Assembly: GCF_003315595.1 (NCBI RefSeq)
Contig: NZ_QNQU01000009.1
Span: 164,267 to 228,266, forward strand
Direction of reading: 5' to 3'
Length of the DNA stretch: 64,000 bases
Source of the DNA: Pedobacter miscanthi
GTDB taxonomy: Bacteria > Bacteroidota > Bacteroidia > Sphingobacteriales > Sphingobacteriaceae
Below, in pieces: positions 16,618-25,442 of the stretch. The notes beneath the pieces are model-generated. The model made no database searches. It saw only the letters and a list, made by a program, of their open reading frames with translations, and was not told where the DNA came from. Each line of letters starts with the position of its first letter. Position 1 is the stretch's first letter. The position numbers and the translations under genes were made by a program.

Positions 16618-17799
16618 ATGTCATTAACGGATTTCTTTTCACCCATAAACCCTGATAGTTTTACACCCAGGCAAGGATTTTTTACAAGTCAGCTGGGGTT
16701 AAAAGCACAGATCTATACCGAGTCTTTTCCCGATTTTGAGGAAACCACTTATGATCTGGCTATTTTTGGGGTGCTTGATGGAAGAGGCGCGGTTAATAAT
16801 GAGGGCACCGCCCTGGCCCCTGATTATTTCAGGGAGAAATTTTATAAACTCAACGAAGGTGCTTTTAGCAGCAGGATTGTAGATTTAGGCAACATTAAAC
16901 ACGGTGCTACCATAGCCGATACCTACATCGCCATTAAAATGGTGGTAGCCGAACTGATCAAAAAAGACATCATCCCGATTATTATCGGTGGCGGACAGGA
17001 TTTAACTTACGGACAGTACATGGGTTATGAAGACCTGGAGCAGAAAGTGGATCTGGTGGTTATCGATAACCAGTTTGATATCGGCGATGATGATAACGAA
17101 GGCATTGCTACCCGATCAGACTGTTACCTGAACAAAATTTTTCTGCACCAGCCTAATTACCTGTTCAATTTTAGCAACTTAGGCTATCAAACTTATTTTG
17201 TAAACCAGGAAAGTTTGAGTGTAATGGATAAATTATATTTTGATGTACACCGTCTGGGCGAGTTTGCACAGGATATTACCTTAACAGAACCCATTATCCG
17301 CAATGCAAACATGATTAGTTTTGATATGGGTGCCATCCGCTCTGCCGATGCTGCTGCAAATGCCAATACTACACCCAACGGTTTTGATGGAGAGGAAGCC
17401 TGCCGCATTGTACGTTATGCAGGCATGAACGATAAACTGACTTCAATTGGGTTTTATGAATTTAACCCTGCATACGATAATAACGGACAAACGGCTTTTC
17501 TGCTTGCCCAAATGGTATGGTATTTTGTTGAAGGTTTTTATGCCCGTAAAAAAGATTTCCCTTTAACACCAAAATCGCAGTTTATGATTTACCGCACCAG
17601 TTTAAAAGACGGTTCGGGCGAAATGATGTTTGTGAAGAGTAAAAAATCAGACCGCTGGTGGATGCAGGTTCCATACCCATCTGGACAAACCAAAAACGAA
17701 CGCTACCACCTTGTGCCCTGCAGGTATGATGATTACCAAACCGCAGTTAATGGCGAAATGCCCGATTTATGGTGGCGAACTTATCAGAAACTGAATTAA
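16618..17799 (+). CDS. Arginase/formimidoylglutamase-fold protein with degenerate metal site
   Basis: The 393-residue product has the ureohydrolase layout: GGGQDLTYG (family GGDHS), VVIDNQFDIGD (family DAHxD) and ISFDMGAIRSADA (family SxDxDxxDP). Two ligand histidines are replaced by Gln and one ligand Asp by Gly; only three of six manganese ligands remain. Hydrolysis of arginine or formiminoglutamate is therefore unlikely, although automatic annotation would probably say formimidoylglutamase. A C-terminal extension of about 60 residues (RWWMQVPYPSG, DLWWRTYQKLN) is not part of classical arginases. No histidine-utilisation genes are nearby. Confidence 0.82.
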   Translation: MSLTDFFSPINPDSFTPRQGFFTSQLGLKAQIYTESFPDFEETTYDLAIFGVLDGRGAVNNEGTALAPDYFREKFYKLNEGAFSSRIVDLGNIKHGATIADTYIAIKMVVAELIKKDIIPIIIGGGQDLTYGQYMGYEDLEQKVDLVVIDNQFDIGDDDNEGIATRSDCYLNKIFLHQPNYLFNFSNLGYQTYFVNQESLSVMDKLYFDVHRLGEFAQDITLTEPIIRNANMISFDMGAIRSADAAANANTTPNGFDGEEACRIVRYAGMNDKLTSIGFYEFNPAYDNNGQTAFLLAQMVWYFVEGFYARKKDFPLTPKSQFMIYRTSLKDGSGEMMFVKSKKSDRWWMQVPYPSGQTKNERYHLVPCRYDDYQTAVNGEMPDLWWRTYQKLN

Positions 17800-17802
17800 G
17801 TT

Positions 17803-17909
17803 TGTGTAATTTCAAAGTGAAAGCTGTGTAATTTCAAAATGAAAGCTGTGTAATTTCAAAATGAAAGTTGTGTAATTTCAAAGTTGAGACTGTGTAATTT
17901 CAAAGTGAG
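17803..17909. repeat. Five tandem copies of a 22-bp unit
   Basis: Units begin at 17803, 17825, 17847, 17869 and 17891, each TGTGTAATTTCAAARTGAAAGC with few changes; the last is truncated. Each unit contains the short dyad TTTCA-AAR-TGAAA. A further near copy in reverse orientation (TTTTACACAGCT) is at 17960-17971. The array starts just after the stop codon of the arginase-fold gene and lies 128 bp before the TlpA/DUF4369 gene. Confidence 0.9.
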
Positions 17910-18036
17910 TAAAAATGTATGTTATAGTCATTACATATCTGTTATTAAATCTATCATAATTTTACACAGCTATTTACGTTCTAAATGCGATTGATATCCT
18001 ATATTTGAGGATATTAACTTCCCTATTATCCCTAAT

Positions 18037-19182
18037 ATGAAAAAAATATTATTATCTGCAATGGCGTTATTACCGCTTGCAGCCTTAGCACAAAAGCCAT
18101 TTACGGTAAATGGTAATATCAAAGGATTAAAAACCGGCGATAAGGTTTATCTGGTTTATCGTGCTAATGATAAATCTGTTACCGATTCTGCAACAGTAGC
18201 CAACGGTGCTTTTGCCTTTAAAGGTACTTTAACCGACCCTGCTGCCGGAAATCTTTTCCTTAACAAAAATCCTTATGTTAACCGCCCTGCTAAAGACGAG
18301 GTATTGGATTACGTTTCTTTGTTCCTAGAGCCAGCTACGATTAAAATAACCGGAACCGATTCTATTAAAACAGCAACAATTAGCGGATCGGTAATTAACG
18401 ATGATAATAAAAAATTAAAAGCTTTAACCAAGCCGGTTGATGATGAAATCAATGCGATTAATACTGAGTACGCTAAACTAACCCCAGAACAGCAAAAAGA
18501 CCCGAAAACAAGGGAAAATGCCATGAGCCGTTACGAAAAAGCTACTGCAAGTTTAACACCGATCTTGTTATCTTATGCCAGTAGTAATCCTAAATCTTAT
18601 ATCAGTTTAACCGCTATTAATCAATTAGCTACAGATCCTGATCAGGTAGCAGCGGCAGAAAAAGCTTTTGTTGGATTATCGCCAGAGTTGAAAGCAAGTG
18701 CTACAGGCAAAAAAATTGCCAATATATTCGATGCGGGCAGAAAAACAGCTGTTGGTGCAATGGCAATGGACTTTACCCAAACTGATACTGCTGGAAAAGC
18801 GGTAAAATTATCTGATTTTAAAGGTAAATATGTATTGGTTGATTTCTGGGCATCATGGTGTGGTCCATGCCGTCAGGAAAACCCAAATGTGGTAGTTGCC
18901 TATAATAAATTTAAAGATAAAGGCTTTACTGTATTAGGCGTTTCATTAGACCGTCCTGGTAAAAAAGACGCCTGGCTAAAGGCAATAGCTGACGATAAAT
19001 TAACCTGGACACATGTTTCTGATCTAAAATTTTGGGACAATGAAGTTGCCAAGATGTACGGCATCCAATCAATCCCTGCTAATTTTTTAATTGATCCAAC
19101 AGGCAAAATTATCGCCAAAGGATTGAGGGAGCAGGCATTACAGGATAAACTTCAGGAATTATTGGGAAGTAAATCGAAGTAA
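18037..19182 (+). CDS. TlpA-like thioredoxin-fold protein with DUF4369 domain
   Basis: The 381-residue product has a signal peptide (ILLSAMALLPLAALA, cleavage near 18). An N-terminal DUF4369 domain follows (FTVNGNIKGLKTGDKVYLVY), then a helical middle part. A thioredoxin-like domain from about residue 245 contains YVLVDFWASWCGPCRQENP, so both redox cysteines are present, and the cis-Pro segment is QSIPANFLID. It probably reduces disulfides in the periplasm. Such proteins are abundant in Bacteroidota; the client is unknown. Confidence 0.92.
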   Translation: MKKILLSAMALLPLAALAQKPFTVNGNIKGLKTGDKVYLVYRANDKSVTDSATVANGAFAFKGTLTDPAAGNLFLNKNPYVNRPAKDEVLDYVSLFLEPATIKITGTDSIKTATISGSVINDDNKKLKALTKPVDDEINAINTEYAKLTPEQQKDPKTRENAMSRYEKATASLTPILLSYASSNPKSYISLTAINQLATDPDQVAAAEKAFVGLSPELKASATGKKIANIFDAGRKTAVGAMAMDFTQTDTAGKAVKLSDFKGKYVLVDFWASWCGPCRQENPNVVVAYNKFKDKGFTVLGVSLDRPGKKDAWLKAIADDKLTWTHVSDLKFWDNEVAKMYGIQSIPANFLIDPTGKIIAKGLREQALQDKLQELLGSKSK

Positions 19183-19203
19183 GCGCTCTGCTAAAGACAT
19201 TAA

Positions 19204-19247
19204 AATAAAAACCCCGCAGATTAGTTAATCTGCGGGGTTTCTTTTTA
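19204..19247. terminator. Bidirectional terminator between TlpA-like gene and purD
   Basis: AAACCCCGCAGATTA (19209-19223) and TAATCTGCGGGGTTT (19226-19240) pair perfectly. There is an A run on the left and a T run on the right, so it serves both convergent genes. Confidence 0.92.
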
Positions 19248-19259
19248 TAAGAAATTGAC

Positions 19260-20531
19260 TTAAATTAAATCAAAACCAATGTCTTCCCTGAAATATTTAC
19301 CGTCGAAATAAATTCTTCCGGCATCAGCAGTGGCTGATTGTAGGGCTGTAAACAGATCTTTCTGTAAACTGGTAATCGCAATTACCCTTCCACCATTAGT
19401 TTTTACCACATCATTTTCTAAAAGTGTTCCGGCGTGGAAAGCATTGGAATGACGCAGATTCTCGATTCCTGTAATGGCTTTTCCTTTAAGGTAATCGCCA
19501 GGATAACCGCCAGCAACAATCATCACAGTAGCCGCAGTCTGGTCAGAAATCACCAAATTCACCTCATTCAGTTTTTTATCTGCAGTAGCTAAAAACAGCT
19601 CAACCAGATCATTTTCTATCCTTGGGATTACACTTTCAGTTTCCGGATCGCCCATACGTGCATTGTATTCTATCACAAAAGGCTCTTCTCCTACTTTGAT
19701 CAGTCCGAAAAAGATGAAACCTGTATAATCGATATTATCTTTCTTTAAACCGTCTACTGTTGGTTTAATAATGCGTTCTTCTACTTTTGCCAAAAACTCC
19801 GGAGTAGCAAATGGAACTGGCGAAACCGACCCCATACCGCCGGTATTTAAGCCGGTATCGTTTTGACCAATACGTTTATAATCCTTAGCTGAGGGAAGCG
19901 TGATGTAGTTTTCGCCATCGGTTAAAATAAACACCGAAAGTTCAATCCCGCTTAAAAACTGTTCAATCACTACAGTTGCTCCGGCTGCGCCGAATTTACC
20001 GCCAAGCATCAGTTTTAATTCTTCCTGGGCTTCGATGGTTTCGGTGCAGATTAACACCCCTTTACCAGCAGCTAAACCATCTGCCTTTAAAACAACAGGC
20101 AATGCATGGTTTTGAAGATAAGCCAAACCATCTTCTAAAGTTTCGGGGGTGAAAGATTTTGAAGCAGCGGTAGGAATGCCGTGACGCTCCATAAACTGTT
20201 TAGAAAAATCTTTACTTCCTTCTAAAATAGCGCCTTCTTTTTTAGGTCCGATTACCGGAATATGTGCAATTGCTTTATCTGCAAGGAAAAAATCATGAAT
20301 ACCATTTACCAAAGGTTCTTCAGGGCCAACAACCACCAGCTCGATGTTTTCGGTAAGCACTACTTTTTTAATGGCATCAAAATCGTTTACATTGATGTTG
20401 ATATTGGTACCATAAGCTCCTGTACCACCGTTTCCCGGAGCAATAATTAATTTATCGCAGTGCGAAGACTGGCTCATTTTCCAAGCGAATGCGCTTTCTC
20501 TGCCGCCTGAACCTAAAAGTAAGATATTCAT
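19260..20531 (-). CDS. purD: Phosphoribosylamine--glycine ligase
   Basis: The second step of purine synthesis: ATP-dependent joining of glycine to phosphoribosylamine. It is 423 residues from the ATG at 20531 (MNILLLGSGGRESAFAW). A TTG nine bases upstream would add three residues but is less likely. Family motifs are GPEEPLVNGI, HGIPTAASKSF, the ATP-grasp segment VLKADGLAAGKGV, GGMGSVSPVPF and the metal-binding EYNARMGDPETE. Length is normal. No other purine gene is adjacent. Confidence 0.96.
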   Translation of the reverse strand: MNILLLGSGGRESAFAWKMSQSSHCDKLIIAPGNGGTGAYGTNININVNDFDAIKKVVLTENIELVVVGPEEPLVNGIHDFFLADKAIAHIPVIGPKKEGAILEGSKDFSKQFMERHGIPTAASKSFTPETLEDGLAYLQNHALPVVLKADGLAAGKGVLICTETIEAQEELKLMLGGKFGAAGATVVIEQFLSGIELSVFILTDGENYITLPSAKDYKRIGQNDTGLNTGGMGSVSPVPFATPEFLAKVEERIIKPTVDGLKKDNIDYTGFIFFGLIKVGEEPFVIEYNARMGDPETESVIPRIENDLVELFLATADKKLNEVNLVISDQTAATVMIVAGGYPGDYLKGKAITGIENLRHSNAFHAGTLLENDVVKTNGGRVIAITSLQKDLFTALQSATADAGRIYFDGKYFREDIGFDLI

Positions 20532-20674
20532 ATAGGGCAAAGATAAATAAAAAGGTAAGATGTATGATGGAAAAGGGAAAATGGGAAAAAATGTAATAGG
20601 GAAAATGTAATAATGGATGATGTATTAGCGACTGGAAATTACCCATCATCCACATTACATCCTTACATATTACA

Positions 20675-21550
20675 TCATTTTGCGCTTCTCGTCATTTGCT
20701 CCAGCATATCCCACATTTCGTTAGGGATGGCTTCTAATCCGTTCATCTGGCCTGCACCCTGTAACCATTCGCCACCATCGATGGTAATTACTTCTCCGTT
20801 GATGTATCCGGAGAAATCGCTCACTAAAAATGCTGCTAAATTGGCTAGTTCCTGATGATCGCCTACCCTTTTTAAGGGCACACGGTTTTTAAAGTCGAAT
20901 TTTTTGGCCAAGTCGCCGGGTAATAAACGTTCCCATGCACCTTTGGTTGGAAACGGTCCGGGTGCAATGGCATTGGTACGGATCCCATATTTGCCCCATT
21001 CTACCGCTAAAGATCTGGTTAAGGCCAAAACGCCGCCCTTTGCACAGGCAGAAGGAACCACATAAGCAGAACCTGTAAATGCGTAAGTAGTAATAATATT
21101 TAAAACGGTTGCTGCCTGTTTTTCTTTGATCCAGTGTTTACCGAAAGTAAGCGTACAATTAACGGTTCCTTTTAATACAATATCGATAATAGACGAAAAA
21201 GCATTGGCCGATAAACGTTCTGTTGGCGAAATAAAATTACCCGCGGCATTGTTTAGCAAAACATCAACCGATCCAAAACGCTCCAGGGTTTTAGCCAGTA
21301 CATTTTCTACCTGCGCAATTTCCCGTACATCGCAGGCTACGGCCAGAACTTTACCTCCGGTTTTCTCCTCCATTTCATCGGCAGTTTTTTGAAGTACATC
21401 CTGCTTACGGCTGGTGATAACCAAATTGGCACCTAATTTCAGGAAATAAACACCCATTGCCTTCCCCAGTCCGGTTCCGCCACCTGTAATTACAATGGTT
21501 TTTCCTTTTAAAGCGTCTTCTCTAAGCATTGGTGAGTTGTAACTGAACAT
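20675..21550 (-). CDS. 2,4-dienoyl-CoA reductase-like SDR
   Basis: A 291-residue SDR with TGGGTGLGKAMG, NNAAGNFISPTERLS and the unusual active-site stretch VVPSACAKGGVLALTRSLA, in which Ser/Ala replace the usual Tyr of YxxxK. That stretch is nearly identical to mammalian DECR1 (VVPSASAKAGVEAM), as are APGPFPTKGA and LANLAAFLVSDFSGYINGEV. It therefore probably reduces 2,4-dienoyl-CoA with NADPH during beta-oxidation of polyunsaturated fatty acids. A second Met at residue 8 is an alternative start. The ECI1-like gene is next upstream on the same strand. Confidence 0.88.
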   Translation of the reverse strand: MFSYNSPMLREDALKGKTIVITGGGTGLGKAMGVYFLKLGANLVITSRKQDVLQKTADEMEEKTGGKVLAVACDVREIAQVENVLAKTLERFGSVDVLLNNAAGNFISPTERLSANAFSSIIDIVLKGTVNCTLTFGKHWIKEKQAATVLNIITTYAFTGSAYVVPSACAKGGVLALTRSLAVEWGKYGIRTNAIAPGPFPTKGAWERLLPGDLAKKFDFKNRVPLKRVGDHQELANLAAFLVSDFSGYINGEVITIDGGEWLQGAGQMNGLEAIPNEMWDMLEQMTRSAK

Positions 21551-21559
21551 GGTATTTTG

Positions 21560-21810
21560 GTTAATTGTTGAGGTTTAATTGTTTATTGTTGAGATTGTTT
21601 TATTGCTGGTAATGGTTAATCGTATACCCTTCGACTATGCTCAGGGGTTAATTGTGTTCAATTGCTAAATTGTTCGATTGTTATATTGCAAACTGCCAAT
21701 TACCAACTGAAAACTATTTTATTGCTATATCGATCGTTAGGTTTTGATTATTGTGATTTGGTTATTGATAATTGATCACTAATACTTAACTGTTCATTGC
21801 AAACTGCCAA
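21560..21810. repeat. Low-complexity spacer with iterated words and a class C REP fragment
   Basis: A 260-bp gap between the two acyl-CoA genes. It is full of TTGTTnATTG/ATTGTTCGATTG-like words. TTGCAAACTGCCAA occurs twice (21686 and 21797), and a palindromic fragment CCCTTCGACTATGCTCAGGG lies at 21627-21646. No gene is visible. Confidence 0.55.
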
Positions 21811-22572
21811 CTATTTCCGCTGCAAATTAGCTAAAATGGTTTGCAAAATATGGCGTGTTGCCGGTGACCACCATTGGGCCAGCATTTTCTCTAAAGCTTC
21901 TGACTGATCGGCTGAGGCAGCAGCAATAAGTTCTTCGCGGATATTGAGTTTACTTTGCGACCATGTATTGCTTTCGAGCTCCATGTATTTTTTAATTTTA
22001 CGTTCAGCAGCAGTTAATAAACTCTCGTTCTTCACCACTTCATCTACCAAACCTACTTTTAAAGCCTCTTCGGGATTATACAATTTACCGGAAAGCAAAC
22101 TGCGGCTAGCTTCTGCCTTACCAATCCAAAATGCATATAACTGGAAAATACTATTGGGCACAATAATACCCACAGGTACTTCATTTAAACCGATAATGTA
22201 TTGCCCTTCGGCCATGATACGGTAATCGCAGGCCAGGGCCATTACGCAACCACCAGCCGGACTATGGCCACTAATTGCTGCAACAATTGGTTTTTTAAAG
22301 GCAACCATGTTAGCGGTAAAGCCAAGAAATAACTCCCAGAAAGATTTTGCTTCTTGTTCGTTATAGTTATAAAGCTCTATCAGATCCAGGCCTGCAGAAA
22401 AGAAAGGTGCGTTTCCGGTTAAAATTACGCCGCCGATGTTATCATCAGCGGCAATATTTTTAAGCATATCGTTAAGTTCGGTAATCAGCTCGCGGTTTAA
22501 AGCATTAGATTTTCCTCTATCTAACGTAATGGTTGCCAAACGGTCTTTTACACTTACTTTTATTGTATTCAT
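21811..22572 (-). CDS. Enoyl-CoA hydratase/isomerase family protein (ECI1-like)
   Basis: A 253-residue crotonase-fold protein. The oxyanion-hole segments are APFFSAGLDL and SGHSPAGGCVMALACDYRI. The second, with YIIGLNEVPVGIIVP, closely follows mitochondrial enoyl-CoA delta-isomerase 1 (PAGGCLVALTCDYRI, IGLNETQLGI) rather than hydratases, which carry paired catalytic glutamates. Shifting a double bond from position 3 to 2 in unsaturated acyl-CoA is the likely role. It fits the DECR1-like gene next to it: these are the two auxiliary enzymes for unsaturated fatty acids. Confidence 0.87.
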   Translation of the reverse strand: MNTIKVSVKDRLATITLDRGKSNALNRELITELNDMLKNIAADDNIGGVILTGNAPFFSAGLDLIELYNYNEQEAKSFWELFLGFTANMVAFKKPIVAAISGHSPAGGCVMALACDYRIMAEGQYIIGLNEVPVGIIVPNSIFQLYAFWIGKAEASRSLLSGKLYNPEEALKVGLVDEVVKNESLLTAAERKIKKYMELESNTWSQSKLNIREELIAAASADQSEALEKMLAQWWSPATRHILQTILANLQRK

Positions 22573-22614
22573 ATCGTAAATAGTATCAAGATTTGAAAAA
22601 TATAGTATAAAGAT

Positions 22615-22690
22615 TTTGAGTATTGAGAATCAAGATTTCAAGTATTGAGTATTAAGTATCGAGTATTAAGTATTAAGTATCAAGTACGGA
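22615..22690. repeat. AGTATTAAG/ATCAAG word-repeat spacer
   Basis: The spacer upstream of the isomerase gene contains at least seven imperfect copies of AGTATTAAGT / AGTATTGAGT / AGAATCAAGA. No ORF. Confidence 0.7.
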
Positions 22691-22751
22691 GAATCAAGAT
22701 AAACATACACAAGCTATGCATGCATACTAATTCAAATTTATCTATTTTTTA

Positions 22752-25442
22752 CTATTTAACATCATAAGTGTAAACTTTTCTGGCTAAATGCCCTACAGCA
22801 TCGATTCCTTCTATTACAACCCTATAGTTTCCGGGCTCATCAGCATTATAGAATTCGAACTTCGCCTTTCCGTCTTTATCTGCCACTACCTGCGGATTCC
22901 AATAAATTGTTGTTCTTAAATCGGCACGGCTACTTGTACTTTCAGTATCGTATTTTGGCGAATAAAACTCACGTGAAATCGAAAATCCTTTAGGGTTTAA
23001 AGTCACAATACCTGGTGCATAACGGTTGGTGCTCCGGCCGCCATCGCCACGTTTTGTTGTGATGATAATTACCCCTCCGCTACCCTGCGAACCATAAATT
23101 GCTGTATTTCCAATGCTTTTTAACAACTCAATAGATTCTACGTCAGAAGGGACAACGTTATCGAGAAAATCGGCTTCCATCTGCATCCCATCAACAATAA
23201 TCTGAATCGGGGTGTTTTGACTGCGCATTAAATAAGGTACGTTGCCCCTAAAAATTACACCTGGCAGTCGCCCTTGTAAACATTGCGACAGGGTTACACA
23301 GGTAGACAATTGATCGGCCGTCATTACATAATCTGCCCTACCTGCACCGTTGAGGTTTGAAGAGTTTTTAGCAGGATTTTTCTTTTCGGTAATGGTTACC
23401 TCTTCGAGTTTAATGGTTCTTTCGAGCAAACCTAAACGAGTCATCTCGTTAAAATAATTATCGCTTTCCTTAATATATTTCATTAAGGTATTGTTCACAT
23501 TAACATCAATATCGGCACTATTTTTATTTTTCGTCACAATTTGCCCAGGAACAACATCAACATTGATATCAACAAACTTACGTTCGGTTTTAGTTCTAGC
23601 CTGTACCACAAATTTAGTGCTATCACCAAATTCAAGGTTATCAAAAACAAATTTACCTTCGGCATTGGTAACGGTATCGAGAATGTACATGGTTCCCTTT
23701 GTAGCCATTAACATTACTTTTCCACCAGGAACAGGTTTATTCCCTTTGGTTACAGTACCGCTGATGGTAATGGATTGTTCTGGTTTGTAAGTTATTGCGG
23801 GACCAACATTGTTGATGATATTTTTCCAGATAAAACGTCGCCAGCCCTGGGTAAGCATCAGGTTATCGAGTTCCTTTTGTGTCTGAATATCGTCTTTCAG
23901 AAAATAATGGTTGGGTTTTTCAACATACCCGGTCAGATCAGAAGTAAGCAAGAGAGAGGTAAGGATATTCGATTCGTTATCTTCATCAGGCGCTACTTTG
24001 GTTGCATTGGTAACGGCAACAGAGAAACTTCCCAATACCGGCTGTCCGCCATTGGCAGCATCGAATGTAAATGCAGCTTTTCCTTTTTTAGTTGTCGAAA
24101 CTCCAGACGAGTTGAGCGATAAATCAATCAAACCTGATTTATTGTTTACAAAGATTAAACGCTCCGCAACAGGCTGGTTAGCTCCGGAGAACAAAGTGAA
24201 CTGAACAATACCGGTAGGCAGGTTCTTTTTAGGGATATTAGCCAATAGCACCTGCTTATCCATTTTTGCCTTCGAAACATAATATACATTCCCACCATGC
24301 TGTGCTACAACTTTTAATTCTTCTCCGTTAACGAGATCGGCACTGGCCAAAATTTTAAGCGTTACTTTACCGGTATCCAAAGCATTTAACGACATGGTAT
24401 AACCACTTTTAGCAGCAGCGGGAAGTTTTATTGTTTTTTGAGATCCATCTTTAAATTTAATTTTGGCAGAATATGATTTTCCAGCCTGATTGTTGAACAC
24501 CAAGTTGCCCATCCCCAGGTAACTGGTAGCAAAGGCCGTTACTTCGGCCCCGGCGTCATCAACAATGGTACCTTCTATATCTTCGCCTTTACCATTGGAG
24601 TTTACAGCTTTTATAGCCACTTTTTGAGGCAGTTCTTCTATAAGCGCCCCTCCTTCAGGCATAAACTGAACATCTACATCGTTTGAGGTTGAAGTAATGG
24701 GGATTGATTTGATTACTTTTTGTTTGTTATCAAGCGTAATGGTGGCTACAATTTTACCCGATTTATTGGTAAAGGGCTGGCTATTGGCAAAATTGATCAC
24801 GGCATCGCCGGTTAAACTGGTTTTTACCTTGCCTTTGGCAACTGAGCGGTAATCTAACTGTACATCGTAACTCACCTCATTTTCGCTGTAAGCCACACCA
24901 TTTTTATCTTCGAAATGGACTGTGGCACTCACCTTATCGGCATTGTTTTCTTTTGTGAAATTATAGGTCGTTTTTGTAAAAACTTTGTTAGCCCAGCTAT
25001 TTCCGATCTTAATTGTCTTATCAAAGAAGAAATCTGTACCAAAATTCCGCATATAATTGGTGTATGCCCTGATGCGGTAATTGCCCTCACCAAGTGAATC
25101 TGTAAGCTTAAAATCGCCCCAGGTGATGCCGCCCATAATAGGTAGTTTCAGCGTTTTTTTAAGGGAATCTTTTTCGTTAATCAGCTCTACGTAAAGTATT
25201 TTACTGATGTTTGATGGTGCCGAAGTTTTGGTATTTACAACATAGGCTTTGAACCAAATATCGTCTCCGATAGCGTAGTAGGGCTTATCTAAATGAAGAT
25301 GGACTTTTTCTTGCGGGTATTTACTAGTGTAATCTTCGAATTTTTGTAAGAGCTGACTGAAGGGGTCATCGTCCATCTTAAATGCGGTAAATCCGATCAA
25401 TAAACAGACAAAACTGAGTGCGAGAATAATTCTGGGTTTCAT
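22752..25442 (-). CDS. Large MG2/carboxypeptidase-regulatory/TonB-plug protein without a barrel
   Basis: An 896-residue exported protein (signal ILALSFVCLLIGFTAF). Residues about 40-150 form an alpha-2-macroglobulin MG2-like domain (VHLHLDKPYYAIGDDIWFKA). About 575-650 is a carboxypeptidase-regulatory-like beta domain (ISGTVTKGNKPVPGGKVMLM). About 740-820 is a TonB-receptor plug (LQGRLPGVIFRG, IQIIVDGMQME, ESIELLKSIGNTAIYGSQG, GGVIIITTKRG). The last 70 residues form another beta domain; there is no 22-strand barrel. This architecture occurs in Bacteroidota; the function is not established. An outer-membrane or periplasmic partner-binding role is inference. Confidence 0.83.
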   Translation of the reverse strand: MKPRIILALSFVCLLIGFTAFKMDDDPFSQLLQKFEDYTSKYPQEKVHLHLDKPYYAIGDDIWFKAYVVNTKTSAPSNISKILYVELINEKDSLKKTLKLPIMGGITWGDFKLTDSLGEGNYRIRAYTNYMRNFGTDFFFDKTIKIGNSWANKVFTKTTYNFTKENNADKVSATVHFEDKNGVAYSENEVSYDVQLDYRSVAKGKVKTSLTGDAVINFANSQPFTNKSGKIVATITLDNKQKVIKSIPITSTSNDVDVQFMPEGGALIEELPQKVAIKAVNSNGKGEDIEGTIVDDAGAEVTAFATSYLGMGNLVFNNQAGKSYSAKIKFKDGSQKTIKLPAAAKSGYTMSLNALDTGKVTLKILASADLVNGEELKVVAQHGGNVYYVSKAKMDKQVLLANIPKKNLPTGIVQFTLFSGANQPVAERLIFVNNKSGLIDLSLNSSGVSTTKKGKAAFTFDAANGGQPVLGSFSVAVTNATKVAPDEDNESNILTSLLLTSDLTGYVEKPNHYFLKDDIQTQKELDNLMLTQGWRRFIWKNIINNVGPAITYKPEQSITISGTVTKGNKPVPGGKVMLMATKGTMYILDTVTNAEGKFVFDNLEFGDSTKFVVQARTKTERKFVDINVDVVPGQIVTKNKNSADIDVNVNNTLMKYIKESDNYFNEMTRLGLLERTIKLEEVTITEKKNPAKNSSNLNGAGRADYVMTADQLSTCVTLSQCLQGRLPGVIFRGNVPYLMRSQNTPIQIIVDGMQMEADFLDNVVPSDVESIELLKSIGNTAIYGSQGSGGVIIITTKRGDGGRSTNRYAPGIVTLNPKGFSISREFYSPKYDTESTSSRADLRTTIYWNPQVVADKDGKAKFEFYNADEPGNYRVVIEGIDAVGHLARKVYTYDVK

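Noticed and set aside
17803..17909. CRISPR array
   Set aside because: The repeats are directly adjacent with no unique spacers, and there are no cas genes.
21084..21095. Broken SDR active site (no YxxxK) suggesting a pseudogene
   Set aside because: DECR1-type reductases naturally have SAxAK at this place.
23775..24122. Forward ORFs opposite the 896-residue protein
   Set aside because: Shadows of a single uninterrupted reverse-strand gene with recognisable domains.
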